Shown here one piece after another: positions 10,491 to 22,485 of a stretch of 64,000 bases of DNA. The notes under the pieces were generated by a model that was not told where the DNA came from, did not search any database, and saw only the letters and a list, made by a program, of their open reading frames with translations. A program made the position numbers and the translations under genes. Position 1 is the stretch's first letter; each line of letters opens with the position of its first letter. The DNA is from Acanthacorydalis orientalis. Lineage: Eukaryota > Arthropoda > Insecta > Megaloptera > Corydalidae. The DNA lies in NCBI GenBank assembly GCA_034766995.1, contig CM068317.1, positions 49,376,425 through 49,440,424 of the forward strand, read 5' to 3'.

Positions 10491-11887
10491 TCAGTTTTAT
10501 TTATGCACCCTCGATTGTCGTTAATCTCTGGTTCTCATAATTCGTTTCATTAGAATATATATCGCGTACGCGTTAACTTTAATACTTTCGCTTTACGGTG
10601 GCGCGAAAGTTATTTTTTTCTTCATTTCGTGACGATCCACTCACTTCTCACGCCCTCTCGTCCGTCGCACCTGTCTCGTTTTCTTTACAACGCACAGAAT
10701 TAGCATTGGATGTGTCTGTTTGGCATGCGGACCGGTCGGTTTAATCGAAAAACTACGACTGAACAAGTTTGAAATAACTCTTCGCGTTCTGAATCTTTCC
10801 ACTCGGACGTATATATATATTTACATGTAAATGGAGGAAATGGTAAAAAATATGAATATAAGATGGATTCGACTGTTTCCATAATGATATTCTGTAGATT
10901 TAATGCAGTACAGTTCTGGTACTGGGGCTAAATTCTGTTTCACAAATCAATTCTTTTCTCAACACAATGAAAAGTTCGATAAGTAATTTTCTTGATTCAT
11001 TTTTCATTCTTGTTCGTATGCATGTTATTTTCTTTATAAATTTGTAAATTTCATTACACAAACAACATACTTTTTTTCTAATCAAAAATATTTAACAGAT
11101 GATTATTGACCAATTATTGTCATTTATGTGTATTTCGGCATCTCTGTCATCATCTTCACAGTGTCATGGTACAGAAAAATATTTTATTCTGGATTCTAAT
11201 GCTCTGAAGATTAAAATATCGATATGTTAATAAGCATAAAAGGAAATTAAAAATGACCAGTCATCATGTCTTGACCATTTTTGATCTGAAATCTGTTCTC
11301 TAGTATGAGTGAAAAATATCAATAATCACTTGTGCAGTTCGAATTGTCAAAGACATCTTTTATGAAAACAGAGAGACTCGAGACACTTATTTATTTTCAG
11401 TCAAGTCTCTGCTACTGTCTTTCAAGTAACGCACTAGAACTTACAAGTTTTCAAACTATAACTAGAGAGAGCTAACATATGTAGTATTTGATTCTGTTCT
11501 CGAAAAAGAAAAGAAAAAAAACTATTTCTAACAATCCGAACTGTACACAGTTCCTTCCGTATGTGCGTCTCGAACTCGTTACAACTTCTATGTGTTTTAG
11601 TTTCGGCTCGAGATCAATCATCTCGAAACTTAGATCGTTTCTCAACCGTACGTCCATTAAGACTCCATGTAACAATTCCTGTAACAATCGTTTCGGCGAT
11701 TCATTTCTCAATGTAACTATTACTACGTTTTCTTCTCAATTCGAACTTGTATCAAACGAACCCTCTTCCGTTTCATTGATATCGAATACTCTTTGAAGTA
11801 AGTATTTCAAACTTTCCACCAACATATGACGACGTTATTAAAACTTATACATACATGTTCACATATTTTCTCCAGTCTATACATACA

Positions 11888-11958
<71 letters not shown>

Positions 11959-12139
11959 TAATAAGGTCGCAATTTTTTAATTTAAAATAATTCACAGAAT
12001 TTTGATTGAAATTTCGAGTTCCTCTATTGTAAATAATAGTTGGGCGTGTGTCATTTATAAATGAAAAAGAATATTATGTGTAAGAATAATATAAATGAAA
12101 AATAATAAAGTAATAAGTGGCCGTCGTGTACTTTCCTAC
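10491..12139. other. AT-rich spacer with dispersed stem-loop repeat and ATAC/TA tract
   Basis: A minus-strand copy of the dispersed repeat runs from about 11165 (ctgtgaagatgatgac) to 11070 (tgattagaaaaaaagtatg). A compound (ATAC)n-(TA)n microsatellite lies at 11880-11956. A 102-codon frame at 11488-11796 and its 79-codon antisense partner have no domain. Confidence 0.5.
11880..11956. repeat. Compound (ATAC)n-(TA)n microsatellite
   Basis: About nine ATAC units followed by about 15 TA units. Confidence 0.95.
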
Positions 12140-12640
12140 AAGTAACCATTCTTTTGTTAAAATTTTTTCAAAAACATCCCTACTCATACGAGGGTCTATC
12201 TCAACAATTACTCGTCGAATTTCATCTTTTAGGTCGGAAATTGTTTCAATATTATTAATGTACACCTGTCCTTTAACGTGACCCTAAATAAAATAGTCCA
12301 ATAGTGTTCAATCGCAGAAACTCGGTAGCTAATTAATATCTCCATTTCTGGAAATAATGCGACCAGGAAATTTCGTCCTTATTAAATTAATTGCTTCACC
12401 AGATATACGGCTTGTTGTACCGTTCTGCTCCAATCAAATGCCTTCCATATCAATATCATCCAATTTTTCCCATAAGAAAATGGTAATCATGTTTCGGTAT
12501 CTTCCTTCATTCACAGTAATCGCTTTAATAGCCTGATTCTAAAACAGTAAGGACCGCTGACTCCACTGGACCAAAATGCGCACTAAACAGTCACTCTTTC
12601 AGTATGCAGTGGCTTCTCAACGATCACGCTCGGACTTTCT
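12140..12640 (-). pseudogene. Transposase remnant, DUF4817-associated mariner-like family H
   Basis: On the minus strand the conceptual frames follow a widespread insect transposase in order. They read KPLHTERVTV-stop-CAFWSSGV, a decayed FxxDGAT region, a CDxTLLDYFI-stop-GHVKGQVYI block, then NNIETISDLKDEIRRVIVE and IDPRMSRDVFEKIL. This matches the family pattern LDYFLWGHVK..YxNNPxTIxDLKxEIRR. At least six stops or frame changes make it dead. The N-terminal helix-turn-helix is not present. Cut-and-paste transposition was its ancestral role. A shorter plus-strand relative lies at 24224-24388. Confidence 0.8.
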
Positions 12641-13860
12641 TCAACACAGAGTATATACGATTTCAGTATAAAACTCATAACAAATTTAATCAAAATATTG
12701 TACTCAGTGAAGCTGCAGAGTAAAAAAAAAATGGTAACACATTTTGACATTGTATTCAATTATGTTAATTTTTATAAACTTTTCCAATAAAAATTTGAAG
12801 GTTTATATTTCACGCTGATTACTTGCATGTATCATTTGTTAATTTCTGTTATTTATTATGAAGGGAGCGGGGGGGGGGAGCATGTGCAGCGAGCAGAGGA
12901 CGGAGCCCCCTGGCATCAATAAATAATAGTTGTCAGTGTTACCTCTAAATGATACGTTAAAAACGTATACATTTTGTACGATGTCGACATATTTGTGCGA
13001 ATGGATAGGATGATCTCTATTTCCGTTCAGTTGGAAAACGGCAACTGAGCTGTCCCTGTCGCGGTTAATAGGTCAATAAAGAATGATACACAGTGTACTG
13101 TTTACATTAAAATGTATTTTATTAAGCGGCTGTGCCGTCCTCCGGCTAGATACAATCAAAAACAACGAGAAACATTTCAACCGACAGATTTATTATCCCG
13201 CACTAAAACGGTCCGTCCCACGCGAAACGTCCTTGTGCCGGCCGGCCGTCTCGCCGAACCGATTCCATAAACACTCCGCGCGCTCTTTTTTTCGTGTTCC
13301 GTGCGCGCGTCCGGATCTATTTATTCGACACTATAACTCAGCGTCGTCCCGCTCGTCGGGACCACACGAAAACACTGTAAAATCATGAATATGTATACGT
13401 CCGTCGCCCGACGCCAATCAATAATGTAGCACAAGTGGCCGATAAAGTGGAGTCTCGGAAATGTGGTCCCGTGTTTATTTAGTACGTTACACGTCGGTCC
13501 GCATTGTCGCGTTGGATTTTTATTTTATCTTCGTTCTGTTTCGTATCGTTAAGAGACAGTGCGAGATTCTCGAGCACCGGGACGGGACTCGAACGGAGGC
13601 ATATGCGAGTGTCAGTGAGTGTATGAGTTCGAGGTGCGTCTCGCATAGAATTATTTACCATTATTTATTTTGTTTGATTTTTTTAGTTATTCCTCGAGAC
13701 ATTTACCACGAATGAATATTTAATCCTGTGAAGACAAACGGTTGAAAAACACCGAATAACAACTTCAACTGTCGTAGAGATGAAAAAATAAAATTTCGTA
13801 CCGGTTTCATGTCAGTCATTATTTTTATCATATCAATTATCAAACAGAAATAATAAATAT
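12641..13860. other. AT-rich spacer plus CpG patch at 13190-13400
   Basis: A poly-G stretch (gagcggggggggggagc, about 12865) is unusual locally. The patch 13190-13400 (gtgccggccggccgtctcgc) carries a 101-codon frame and continues G+C-rich to 13640, with frames open on both strands. No domain recognised. Confidence 0.45.
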
Positions 13861-13892
13861 CTGGTCGGTGGACAAATAATTGCTGTATACGC
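13861..13892. repeat. Isolated mariner TIR-like end (family D related)
   Basis: ctggtcggtggacaaataat followed by tgctg resembles the TTAGGTCGGTAGGAAAATAATTGCGG terminus. The downstream bases do not match the other copies, so this is a short, diverged end or a chance match. Confidence 0.4.
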
Positions 13893-15640
13893 CTTGTATT
13901 GGATTGCATTATCATACTCGAAACGGATATGTAAAACTTCATAAATATGGAAAAAAATATATACAGAATATATACAAAATTATATTATTTTTGGAAGCAC
14001 TTAATTCAATTATCGATTAATTTAGTATGAGTTAAAAGAATTTTTTCAACAACTTACAATCAATATTAACAGGACTTAGGCATCACATAAGAAAATCAAC
14101 TCTTAAATGAATCAAAAATTGAAAAAGGATTTTGTTAAAGCTCAGATATAAAAAAATAATCCAGAAGAACAATTTCGATCAGATTTCTTGAAAGAATAAG
14201 ATTGCACAGTGAAGTCTGTGAAGATCTTGTTTGATAACGATATCATTTAATAATTAATGATAAAATCAATTTTTTAAAAATCATGAGAGTATCATAAAAA
14301 TGAGCACAAAGGAGAATCAAAAGTGATCGATGATAATTTATTGAACATGTCTGATTAAATGAATTTACTGTTCGTTGTGCAGCAGAAAAAATCAGGTTCA
14401 AATTGTATTTAGCCGCAGTGAGAGACCCATACTGAAACCACAAACCTTCAATCTATGAGGTCTACAAATTAATTCGGTGCGTTTTTTGTAATATATTAAA
14501 AAGTATACAGAAAAATTGAAATTCGTGAATGTAATCGAGTCGATGATGAAAAATAAGGGTTGACATTCTATCTTATTCCACAAAACTGACACTTTTCCGT
14601 TTCATAACCGGAGAGATACTTGGAATTTTCAGCTCTGAAATTAATTAAAGTATGCGAAACAATGTTCTGAAGGTTTTCACACTTTGCGGAGGAGGTCTAG
14701 GATCGTGAAACGAAAGCATATTCAGTCTGTCACTCATTCATCCATTCATCTGTTATTCCTGCAAACGGCTTGAAATAATTTCGCGCACACGTGCTACAAT
14801 GAAAACAATTCTTCCACTTTGACACAAAAGGCTCGTCTGATTAATAAAACAGAACGTGAAAGATGTACCGCGCTTATATTACAAACCTGAGAATTATACT
14901 GAAAATAAACTCGTGGATACAAACGTGGATCTACTGTTTTATATTTTCCAGGCCGTGTGTATGTTCAGTTGATGATTATTAATATTTATTTACTGAGAAA
15001 CGAAACGAATATTCAGATGAATCAGGCTGATTCAAAAATGTGTAAGTACTGTTGGTAAATTTTTAAACGGAGCGAGTAAAACGATAGATTCTTTTAATCT
15101 ATGATATATTTTTCTTCGTTATCAATAAGTTTTTATCATCTTACTGACTTTGTGCAGAACGATTTTTGTTTGCGTGTAAACAGCTGAAAACTGCTTTCGA
15201 CTTCATCGTTTTTGTTTAATTTTTCCCTATAAAAAATTCTAAAGGCTCAAAAATCAGTGATAATCACTCAAGGAAGTATCAGATGATTAAGAAGGATGAG
15301 ACAGAACCTTCAAATCCTTATGTTTTTGTCCTTGCGCAAGTTATATGTCAGATAACACTATAATACAGTTATTAAATTAAACTTTAACTTAGAATAAGTA
15401 AATCTGTCACAAATCATTCATGTCTAGACGATAAGAAAATTATTGTAAGCAAAACTATAAATAATGTAAAAACTACTAATTAAGACAAACAATTCATAAC
15501 AGAATAAACTATGTAATTTACCAATAATGTAAATAAATTATAGTCATACCCTGTTTAGATGATAAGAATTATTATAAATACTGTAAAAATTGAATAATAA
15601 AGCAGCCAGTAACTGATCTTAAGACTAAGCAGTTCGGCTC
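13893..15640. other. AT-rich spacer, no gene recognised
   Basis: Contains a degraded copy of the dispersed repeat around 14281-14355 (aaaatgag...gatcgatgataatttattgaa). Nothing else is supportable. Confidence 0.4.
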
Positions 15641-16400
15641 GAGTCCTCTCGAGCGACTTGTAGTTTTTCTTAAAATCCACAAGTCGCTACAAAAACAAAA
15701 TTCACAGTTCAGCGTTATCTTAGCGGAACGAACCCTTGTTAATATTCACTAAAAATGAGCGTTTTTCAGTCAATTCTGATTCAAATACTGAAAGATGTAT
15801 GACAATAGACATCCACGTTTATCTTCTGATCTGTTTTACACTCGAAGCGTGAACCCAATTAAATCCCAATCAAGTGGGTCCCAATCCCAACACTTCAAAG
15901 TGAATGACATCCTCGATTAGTTGTTGGTAAGGGCCTCGTATCCTTGTCTATCTACTGTATTTTTATTGTAATATTGTGACACAGTATCTATTTTTCATTA
16001 CCTGTCACAATACGGTCAAGAAACGATTCTTGTGCGTAGAGAGTTCAAAGAGAAACGCTGATGTCTCTTCTTCCATGTGTTTGGGTTTCGACATTTGGTA
16101 CGGTTATCACTTTACAAGCTTACATGCCTCTACTATCTCCTGTAGGTGACAAAATACTGGCTTAGCATCCATAATACTCTTCAGAGTGTCACTGTAAAAT
16201 CCAACATCATGTCCGGAACGGGACTTGTCCCTTACATTGATCTGAATATTGGAAACCGTTCATGAGTAGCACCTAAACTGATACCATTCTCATATAGAAC
16301 GGTTTTATTTTTTCTGATGAGGAAGTTACATTTGTCAGCACTCAAAAACAAAGAGTGGAAAACGTGTCGTTCTTACTGATCAGCGATATCCCATATTCTA
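15640..16400 (-). pseudogene. Mariner transposase remnant spanning most of the protein (family F)
   Basis: Minus-strand conceptual translation keeps the mariner block order. N-terminal helix-turn-helix region: EWYQFRCYS, then NVRDKSRSGHDVGFYSDTLK and AKPVFCHLQEIVEACKLVK. Before the catalytic site comes KHMEEETSAFLFELSTHKNR. The first catalytic block reads RIVTGNEK-stop-ILCHNITIKIQ, so the usual D of GDEKW is N. A later block reads INVDVYCHTSFS, the counterpart of the common INADVYCxQLDRL. A decayed SFRxDNAEL at the second Asp follows. Multiple stops and frame changes occur throughout. I cannot delimit the TIRs; the tacagggtgagag at 16409 points away from the element. A 9-bp hairpin (gcgacttgt/acaagtcgc) lies at its downstream edge near 15651. 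Confidence 0.75.
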
Positions 16401-17400
16401 ACGGTTTATACAGGGTGAGAGGTAAAAAATCCTCACAGGTTTTAAAGATTAACAAAAAAAGCATGGTAAATTCTATTCAAACAGTTATTAGATAATCTAA
16501 AAGTGTATGGAAAACATTTTATTCTCCACTGATTTCGAATTTGATGTCGTCCAGATGGTAGCCTGGTCCAGATGTTTATAGACCTCAGCTTTCAGATGGT
16601 TTCAAACAAAAATGAATCAAGACAAAATGACATATGGGACGAACACGCACGGATTTATGGACTGACCTGACGTTATTCAATCTGGTCTGAGAAATTTACC
16701 AGTTTCTTTCCCATATTAATTCGCCAGACGATTTCATTTCTTCTGCGAAAACGCACAATAAAAATAATCTTAATCGTGAAAGCCATTTGATGAAATCCGC
16801 ACGCGTTCTGGTTCGAACCGCCGCGCTCGTATTGAGATAAAGTGCTTCTGCGACGACGGCGTGTTATGATTTCATTTAATCTTCGGCTCGAATAAAGCAC
16901 TCTCGCGTCGTCGACGAACGTTCCGTTCTTTTGATTAAACGGCGAACGTTCGTCTTGTTTATACAAACACGGCGTCTTTTTTTTCAAATCTCGCACGCCG
17001 CCCGTTCCGGCATTCGGTTACAATTATCGCGTCACGCTCGACGTCCGCTAATTTATTTCGGTTATGTTGATTCTTTTTTTCATAGTTCCGTCGAACGCGT
17101 GCAACGAACAGTTGCCACTTCATTTGAATTTAAAACGGTGCGGAGTCGTTCGTTTGCGAATTGTTCACGTCTCGTGGAGTCTGTACGAATTCCCTCGGCG
17201 CTGTTTAATGGAAATTAATATCAACGTTCACATCCGGATGGTCTTTCAGTTAACGTCGAATAATGTTTCGTTTTCGTATCGCACTAAAGGCAGATTTAGA
17301 AGAACGAAATGGTTCAGAGTACAGGATCGTCATTCGTTCAAAGCTCTAATTGGAAATGAAGAAAATAATCCGGGAAATTTTTAAGATTTTCACTCTAAAT
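16401..17400. other. Spacer and CpG-rich patch 16790-17230
   Basis: The patch holds frames of 107 codons (minus) and 95 and 106 codons (plus) over the same bases, with no domain. A CpG island or diverged exon is possible; protein coding is not supported. Confidence 0.45.
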
Positions 17401-19035
17401 ATCAATAAAAGAAACTAGTGAGTCTAAATAGATGTTTCTATGACAAGATGTGGGCCTCTATCTTACGATACGGCAGCTAAAAATTGTTGAAAAAATTCCT
17501 ATGTCTAAATAAATGTCTATATGAAAAAATTTGGGGTTATATCTTGCAACATAGTGTCTAAATATTGCTTAAAAAAAACCTGAATCTAATCAGATGTCTC
17601 GTTGGTAAGATTCAGGTCTGTATATTACAATATAGTATCTAAATAATACTAAAAAAATTCTCGAGTCTAAACAATAATGTTTATGACAAGTTATGGATCA
17701 ATATTCTATGACAATGTGTCTAAATATTATTAAAAAAAATCGTGAGTCTAAACAATAACGTTGATGGGTAGTTATGAGCCTATATTCTATAATACCGTGT
17801 CGAAATATTATTAAAAAAATTCATGAGTCTAAATAATAACGTTTATGACAAGTTATAGGACTATACTCTGTGAAACCGTGTCTAAATATTATTTAAAAAA
17901 AATCTTGAGTCGAAACAATAGTGTTAATTGCAAATTATGGGCCTATATTCTATGAAACCGTGTCTAAGGATTAGTAAAAAAAAATTCTTGAGTCTAAACA
18001 GATATTCCAATGACAAGATGTGGACCAGTATCTTACGACATAGTGCTTCGGTTTTAATAAAAATATTCCTGAGCATAAACAAATGTCTCTGTAGACAAAC
18101 GTGGGCCTATATATTACAATATAGTATCTTAATATTGCTTAAAAAAATTCTTGAGTCTAAATAGATGTTCCAATGGCAAGATGTGGGCCTGTACCTCACG
18201 GCATAATACCTAGATATTACTAAAAATATTCCTGAGCATGAACAGATGTCTCTGTAGAAAGACTTGGGCTTATATCTTACAACATAATGTCTAAATATTG
18301 CTATAAAAATTCGTGAGCCGAAATAGATGTTCCAATAGCAAGATATTTATTTTTATTTTAGGATAGTGTCTAAATATTGTTTAAAAAAATTCTCGAGTCT
18401 AAATAGATGTTCCAATGGCAAGGTGTGGGTCAGTATCTTACGAGATAGTGTTCTGATATTATTGAAAATATTCCTGACCACAAACAGATATCTCAGTGGT
18501 AAGATTTTGGCTTATATTTTACAACAGAGTGTCTAAATATTGTTAAAAAAAATCGCGAGTCGAAATAGGTCTCGCTATGGAAAGATATTTATCTGTATCT
18601 TAGGACATAGTGTCTAAATATTGCTAAAAAAAATTCGTGAGTCTAAAGAGATGTCTCTAGAGAAAGATAAAGGCTCATATTTTACAAAGTAGTCTCCAAA
18701 TATTGCTACAAAAATTCGCGATTTAAAATAGGTCTCTTTATGGCAAGATATTGATCAGTATCTTAGAACATAGTCCAAATATTGCTACAAAAATTCGTGA
18801 GTCTAAATAGATCATCCTTTGGTAAGATATGGGTCTTTATCATACGATATAGTGTCTAAACAGTGCTGAAAAAAATCCCGAGTCCAAGCAGATGTCTCTA
18901 TGCTCAGACGTGTGTCTCTATCTTGCAACAAAGCGCTCAAACATCCCTAGAAAATGTCCCGAATCTAACCGGAGATCCTCATGGTGAGATACGATCCTAC
19001 CCATAAAACATAGTGTCTGATATTTCACATTCCTC
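17400..19035. repeat. Satellite-like tandem array, about 20 units of about 81 bp
   Basis: Units begin near 17420, 17502, 17583, 17664, 17745, 17825, 17907, 17990, 18071, 18154, 18234, 18316, 18397, 18477, 18558, 18640, 18719, 18801, 18880 and 18961. The consensus pieces are gagtctaaatagatgtctct, atgacaagatgtgggcctat, atcttacaacatagtgtcta and aatattgctaaaaaaattc. Copies differ by substitutions and rare 1-3 base indels, so length is kept at 79-83 while sequence drifts. Units 4-7 share a variant (aacaataacg-tttatgacaagttat). The ends are more diverged. It begins about 180 bases after a CpG patch. No conserved reading frame survives across units. Confidence 0.9.
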
Positions 19036-19785
19036 GAACATGTACAATTCCGAAAGCATTTCCACCTATTCATCACGGAACGTTTCTACCTGCCGAAACA
19101 ATTACCTACCACGCATAATCCTCACACATTCTCCATTATTGTCACGGACGCATTACTCTGATCTCAATTAGTTACTCTAAAAGAAAGGCATCCCATTACT
19201 CACACGTTAGCGTGCGCGATGAAAACATATTCGTTATATACATTAACGTCACTTGTGATTATATTAAACGTCACCAATCAAACAAGTACGTCACGGTTGA
19301 GCAACCATACTGATAATTACAGAGCTCTCCCGAGTCGCTCACCAGCTGTCGTTTATACGACGCAAAACGACACACACACACACATAGGGATATATGGATA
19401 CGCACGTCACGTTTCGATCTGTCGTTGTACGGCGTTGTTAACGAAACAATGTCGCGGTTCGTGATAACCGGTTACCTGTTCCCTACATCCGGACAACACC
19501 CTCGGGAGCGTCGTCGTCCTGCGACCGTAGCGCACGGGGGGGTGCGAGTGCACGGGACGCGGATACATCGACGGGAGTCGCTCGGAGATAACTCGCTCGT
19601 TTCGACGCGGCGGCGTGCACTTACACTTGCGATATGTAAAAATCGTTATCTCGGCAGGCGAACGAGCACCGCGTGCGGCGATTTCCCGACGTGATACACG
19701 GACGGCTTAGGGACACTCTGTGGATAATATTAGCGCGGGATCTCCGTTACGATACGGATATATTTTTTGGCCCGTCGACGGAGTT
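19036..19785. other. Spacer and CpG-rich patch 19470-19700
   Basis: Short (CA)n at 19372-19384. The CpG-rich part has an 89-codon frame without homology. Nothing else seen. Confidence 0.4.
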
Positions 19786-20294
19786 ACTTTTTATGGTTGT
19801 AGGATAATTACTCCCCGGATAAAAATCCTCCAGGCAGTAACCTCCCATGTAAAAACCTCCCCGGACATTATCTACTCGTATAAGAATAAAAATTCTTTTA
19901 AAAAAATTCCTTGTCACGACAAACAATGGATATGTTGTCGGCAAAGTCCGACTTTGACTAGTCAATATATATCTTGATTTATAAAATTAAAATGATATCG
20001 TCTACAACTACACGTTCACCCTCACCTTCTACCCTTTTTTTGACCCAGCCAAGTGCAGGTATACAGCCCTGAATAGAAGTTCTGCTTCGGACTTTGACTG
20101 ACGGCGACCAGGCAAAGTCGGACTTTGCCTATGAGAGATACAAAAATCTATTATAATATTTATATATTTGAAAATCATTCAGTATAACTTAAAATCGCAT
20201 TATTAACATGGTAGTTCCAGTTTTTAAGATTTTCTACTATATCAGAAAATCAATAGTATAGAAAAAACCTACCTTTATTCAAAATAGTCTATGT
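19786..20294. repeat. CCGGACA-module repeat, copy 1 (interrupted)
   Basis: Head tatggttgtaggataattac, then modules of roughly 17-30 bases such as ccccggataaaaatcctcc and ccccggacattatctac. The tail is cgtataagaataaaaattct, then attccttgtcacgacaaac and aatggata. It continues past a 190-bp insertion into aaaatctattataatattta and cgcattattaacatggta. The same head and tail recur at 43264-43715, and the tail recurs at 20295-20545. Confidence 0.75.
19940..20129. mobile_element. 190-bp element with 17-bp perfect terminal inverted repeats
   Basis: GGCAAAGTCCGACTTTG at 19940-19956 is the exact reverse complement of 20113-20129. It interrupts the repeat unit relative to the uninterrupted copy at 20295-20545, where aatggata runs straight into aaaaaatccattataa. 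The right end is itself a 19-base palindrome (20111-20129). No open frame and no clear target duplication (left flank atgttgtc, right flank tatgagag). It is likely a MITE of unassigned superfamily. Confidence 0.65.
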
Positions 20295-20545
20295 CAATAA
20301 CCTTCCTGACTACAACACTCGTGTAAAAAACCCCGAACTTTAACCTGCTGTATAAGAATAAAAAAAAATTAAAAATAATTTCCTTGACAAACAATGGATA
20401 AAAAAATCCATTATAATATTTATATATTTTAAAATCGCATTATTAACATGGTAATTCCAGCTTTTAAAATTAATTACTATACCATAAAATCGAAGTTATG
20501 GAAAAAACGTGCTTTTATTCAAAAGGGTCAGTGTCAAGTATTAAT
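20295..20545. repeat. CCGGACA-module repeat, copy 2 (uninterrupted)
   Basis: Directly follows copy 1. It shares tgtataagaataaaa, ccttgacaaacaatggata, attataatatttatatattt, cgcattattaacatggtaa and the closing cttttattcaaaa. It lacks the inverted-repeat insertion, so it marks the insertion point. Confidence 0.75.
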
Positions 20546-20556
20546 AATGCTTAATT

Positions 20557-20745
20557 AATAATATTCAACTACATTTTCTGTAAAATATTTCAACATCTTA
20601 AATGAACAAATTTTCTCTCTGTCTAACTTAAAGTGTGTACGTTAGGTTTTAGTATAATTTTAAACAATAATATAAAACTACATTCTCTGTTAGAGATTTC
20701 AATATTTTGAAAGTAATTAATTTTTCTCCCTCTCGCAATGGATTC
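20557..20745. repeat. Dimer of a unit of about 109 bp
   Basis: aataatattcaactacattt at 20557 and acaataatataaaactacat at 20664 start two copies. Both run on through ttctctgt, a atttcaa-at-tt block and ttttctc-ctctc. No coding. Confidence 0.6.
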
Positions 20746-21708
20746 GCCTGTTACATGCAGCAAAGCTATACAAAATAATCGGGAATATTTTGAGGATTGA
20801 AGTGTATTCGTTTTTTTTTTTGTAAATGGACACTAATTTTATGTAAAAATGCACCGAATTAATTATTACACTTGATAAAATAAAATTTATATTAGAATAT
20901 AAAAAGGTCTGCGCCGATCTCAACGAAAATGTTGTCACGATGGATTGGCTGCCACCGGCTGAATCTAAAAGATGTTATTAAAATGTGTCTATGTCGCCGA
21001 TCATTTGCAGATAATGAAATGTCGGTTATTAAGACACTAATGTTTTTTTCCTTCTCTAATATCTGATCGAACGTCCCGATTAAATATAACTGATGTACGA
21101 ATAGTAACATAAAGACATTACATTTAACGACAATGGAGTACCGCGACGACGACAGAGTCAACACAGACGGATGGAAGAAAAAAAAACGCACACACACCGA
21201 AACGAGAGAGAGTAAATTAAGCAACATCACGGCAAACATAACAGATAAGAGCGTCGGCGCGCCGCTGGTGTCCGACACCGTTCCTCCGCCGTCGCGCTCG
21301 CAAAAGACCATCCATTATTTTTAAGCAGTTTTTTTTCCTATCAGCCGCCGCGCGACTTTAATTAAAACGGGCCGGTGTTCTCGGGAGCACGGTCGACCCG
21401 ACTGCGAGACATCTCGTTACAGGATAAAAGCTTTCGGCCGAATCTCGAACGGCTGCTAATGGCCGCACGTAATCTATTCCCGATTCGGCAGACTATTATT
21501 CACGAGTACTAATGGCTGTCAATATTGATATTTCCAGTGCGTCGCGTCCGACGTGGAATTCAATTCGCGACGATCCGCCGGAACGTTTCGAGTCTTTCGC
21601 CTGAATGCCCCCTCCGTGTGCGAGAGCGGCTCGAAGAGTGACTCGGTTCGTGTACTCGCTGAGTGGGACAGATGTATAGTAGGAGAGTCGGTAGCGAAAT
21701 CAATAACA

Positions 21709-21740
<32 letters not shown>

Positions 21741-22080
21741 CAAATCGAATTAAAATTGATAATATTTTCCGAGCCATCGACTAACAATACATGCTCAAAC
21801 CTATAACCGAAATATTTATGTAAAATATATCCGACTATCGAAGTTACAGGTTTTCATTTCTGAAAATTTTATAACAATACTTTTTCGTTTAGTGTATATT
21901 ATTAAAAATGCCTATATGCTATGCAACTTTATACACTTCAATAATTGCAAGTATCTAACTTACAGGCAATTAATCGTTTACAATTGAAGAAATTAAGCTA
22001 GTTTAAAAAAGAAAATGATGTTTAATTGATTACTCAGAACGAATGTAATTGATTCAAGTCAAAAATCGTATTCCTGGTTC
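20746..22080. other. Spacer with CpG-rich stretch 21120-21680 and TA tract
   Basis: A 139-codon minus frame (20892-21311) is rich in hydrophobic and S/V residues but shows no signal or domain I trust. The CpG-rich part 21240-21680 has frames on both strands. A (TA)n tract lies at 21708-21741. Bases 21750-22080 are AT-rich and empty. Confidence 0.4.
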
Positions 22081-22485
22081 GAGTGTATGAAGTGTGTTAA
22101 AAAATTCCGACGTCCTCTCGGAGGACCGTGGATCTAGATATGGGGTTGTATTAGAGGATAGAGTTTGAAGTAGATTAAAAAAATTCTTACGTCCTCTCGG
22201 ATGACCATGCATTTAGATATGGGGTTGAATTATATCGTAGAGTGTATGAAGTGTAATAAAAAATCCCTACGTCCTCTCGGAGGACGGTGGATCTAGATAT
22301 GGGGTTGTATTATAAGGCAGAGTGTTTGAAAAAATCATACGTCAATACGAGGGTCACGATGTCAAGATATGACCCTCTAGATTGACACCCAGTGTCTATA
22401 CACTACAGAAAAAAATCATACGTACATAGGAGGGTTGGGATGTCAAGATATGACCCTCTAGATGGACACCCAGTGTCTATACTCA
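22081..22485. repeat. Small tandem array, 5 units of about 80 bp, related to the 81-bp array
   Basis: Units start at 22081, 22161, 22240, 22320 and 22390. Units 1-3 share gagtgtatgaagtgt-taaa, the palindrome gtcctctcggaggac and gatctagatatggggttgta. Units 4-5 share gatgtcaagatatgaccctc and cacccagtgtctata. The order GTGT.T-AA, A-tract, TCC, GTC, AGATaTGGG, TAT is the same as in the 17.4-19.0 kb array. Confidence 0.8.

Noticed and set aside
16409..16440. tacagggtgagaggtaaaaa as the right TIR of the 15.6-16.4 kb mariner
   Set aside because: It points away from that element, and no inverted partner was found at the other end.
16800..16830. tRNA-like GGTTCGAACC
   Set aside because: No acceptor stem, D-loop or anticodon arm can be arranged around it.
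20892..21311. 139-codon frame with hydrophobic stretches
   Set aside because: The hydrophobic runs come from T-rich bases. No signal peptide or family pattern, and a plus-strand frame overlaps.
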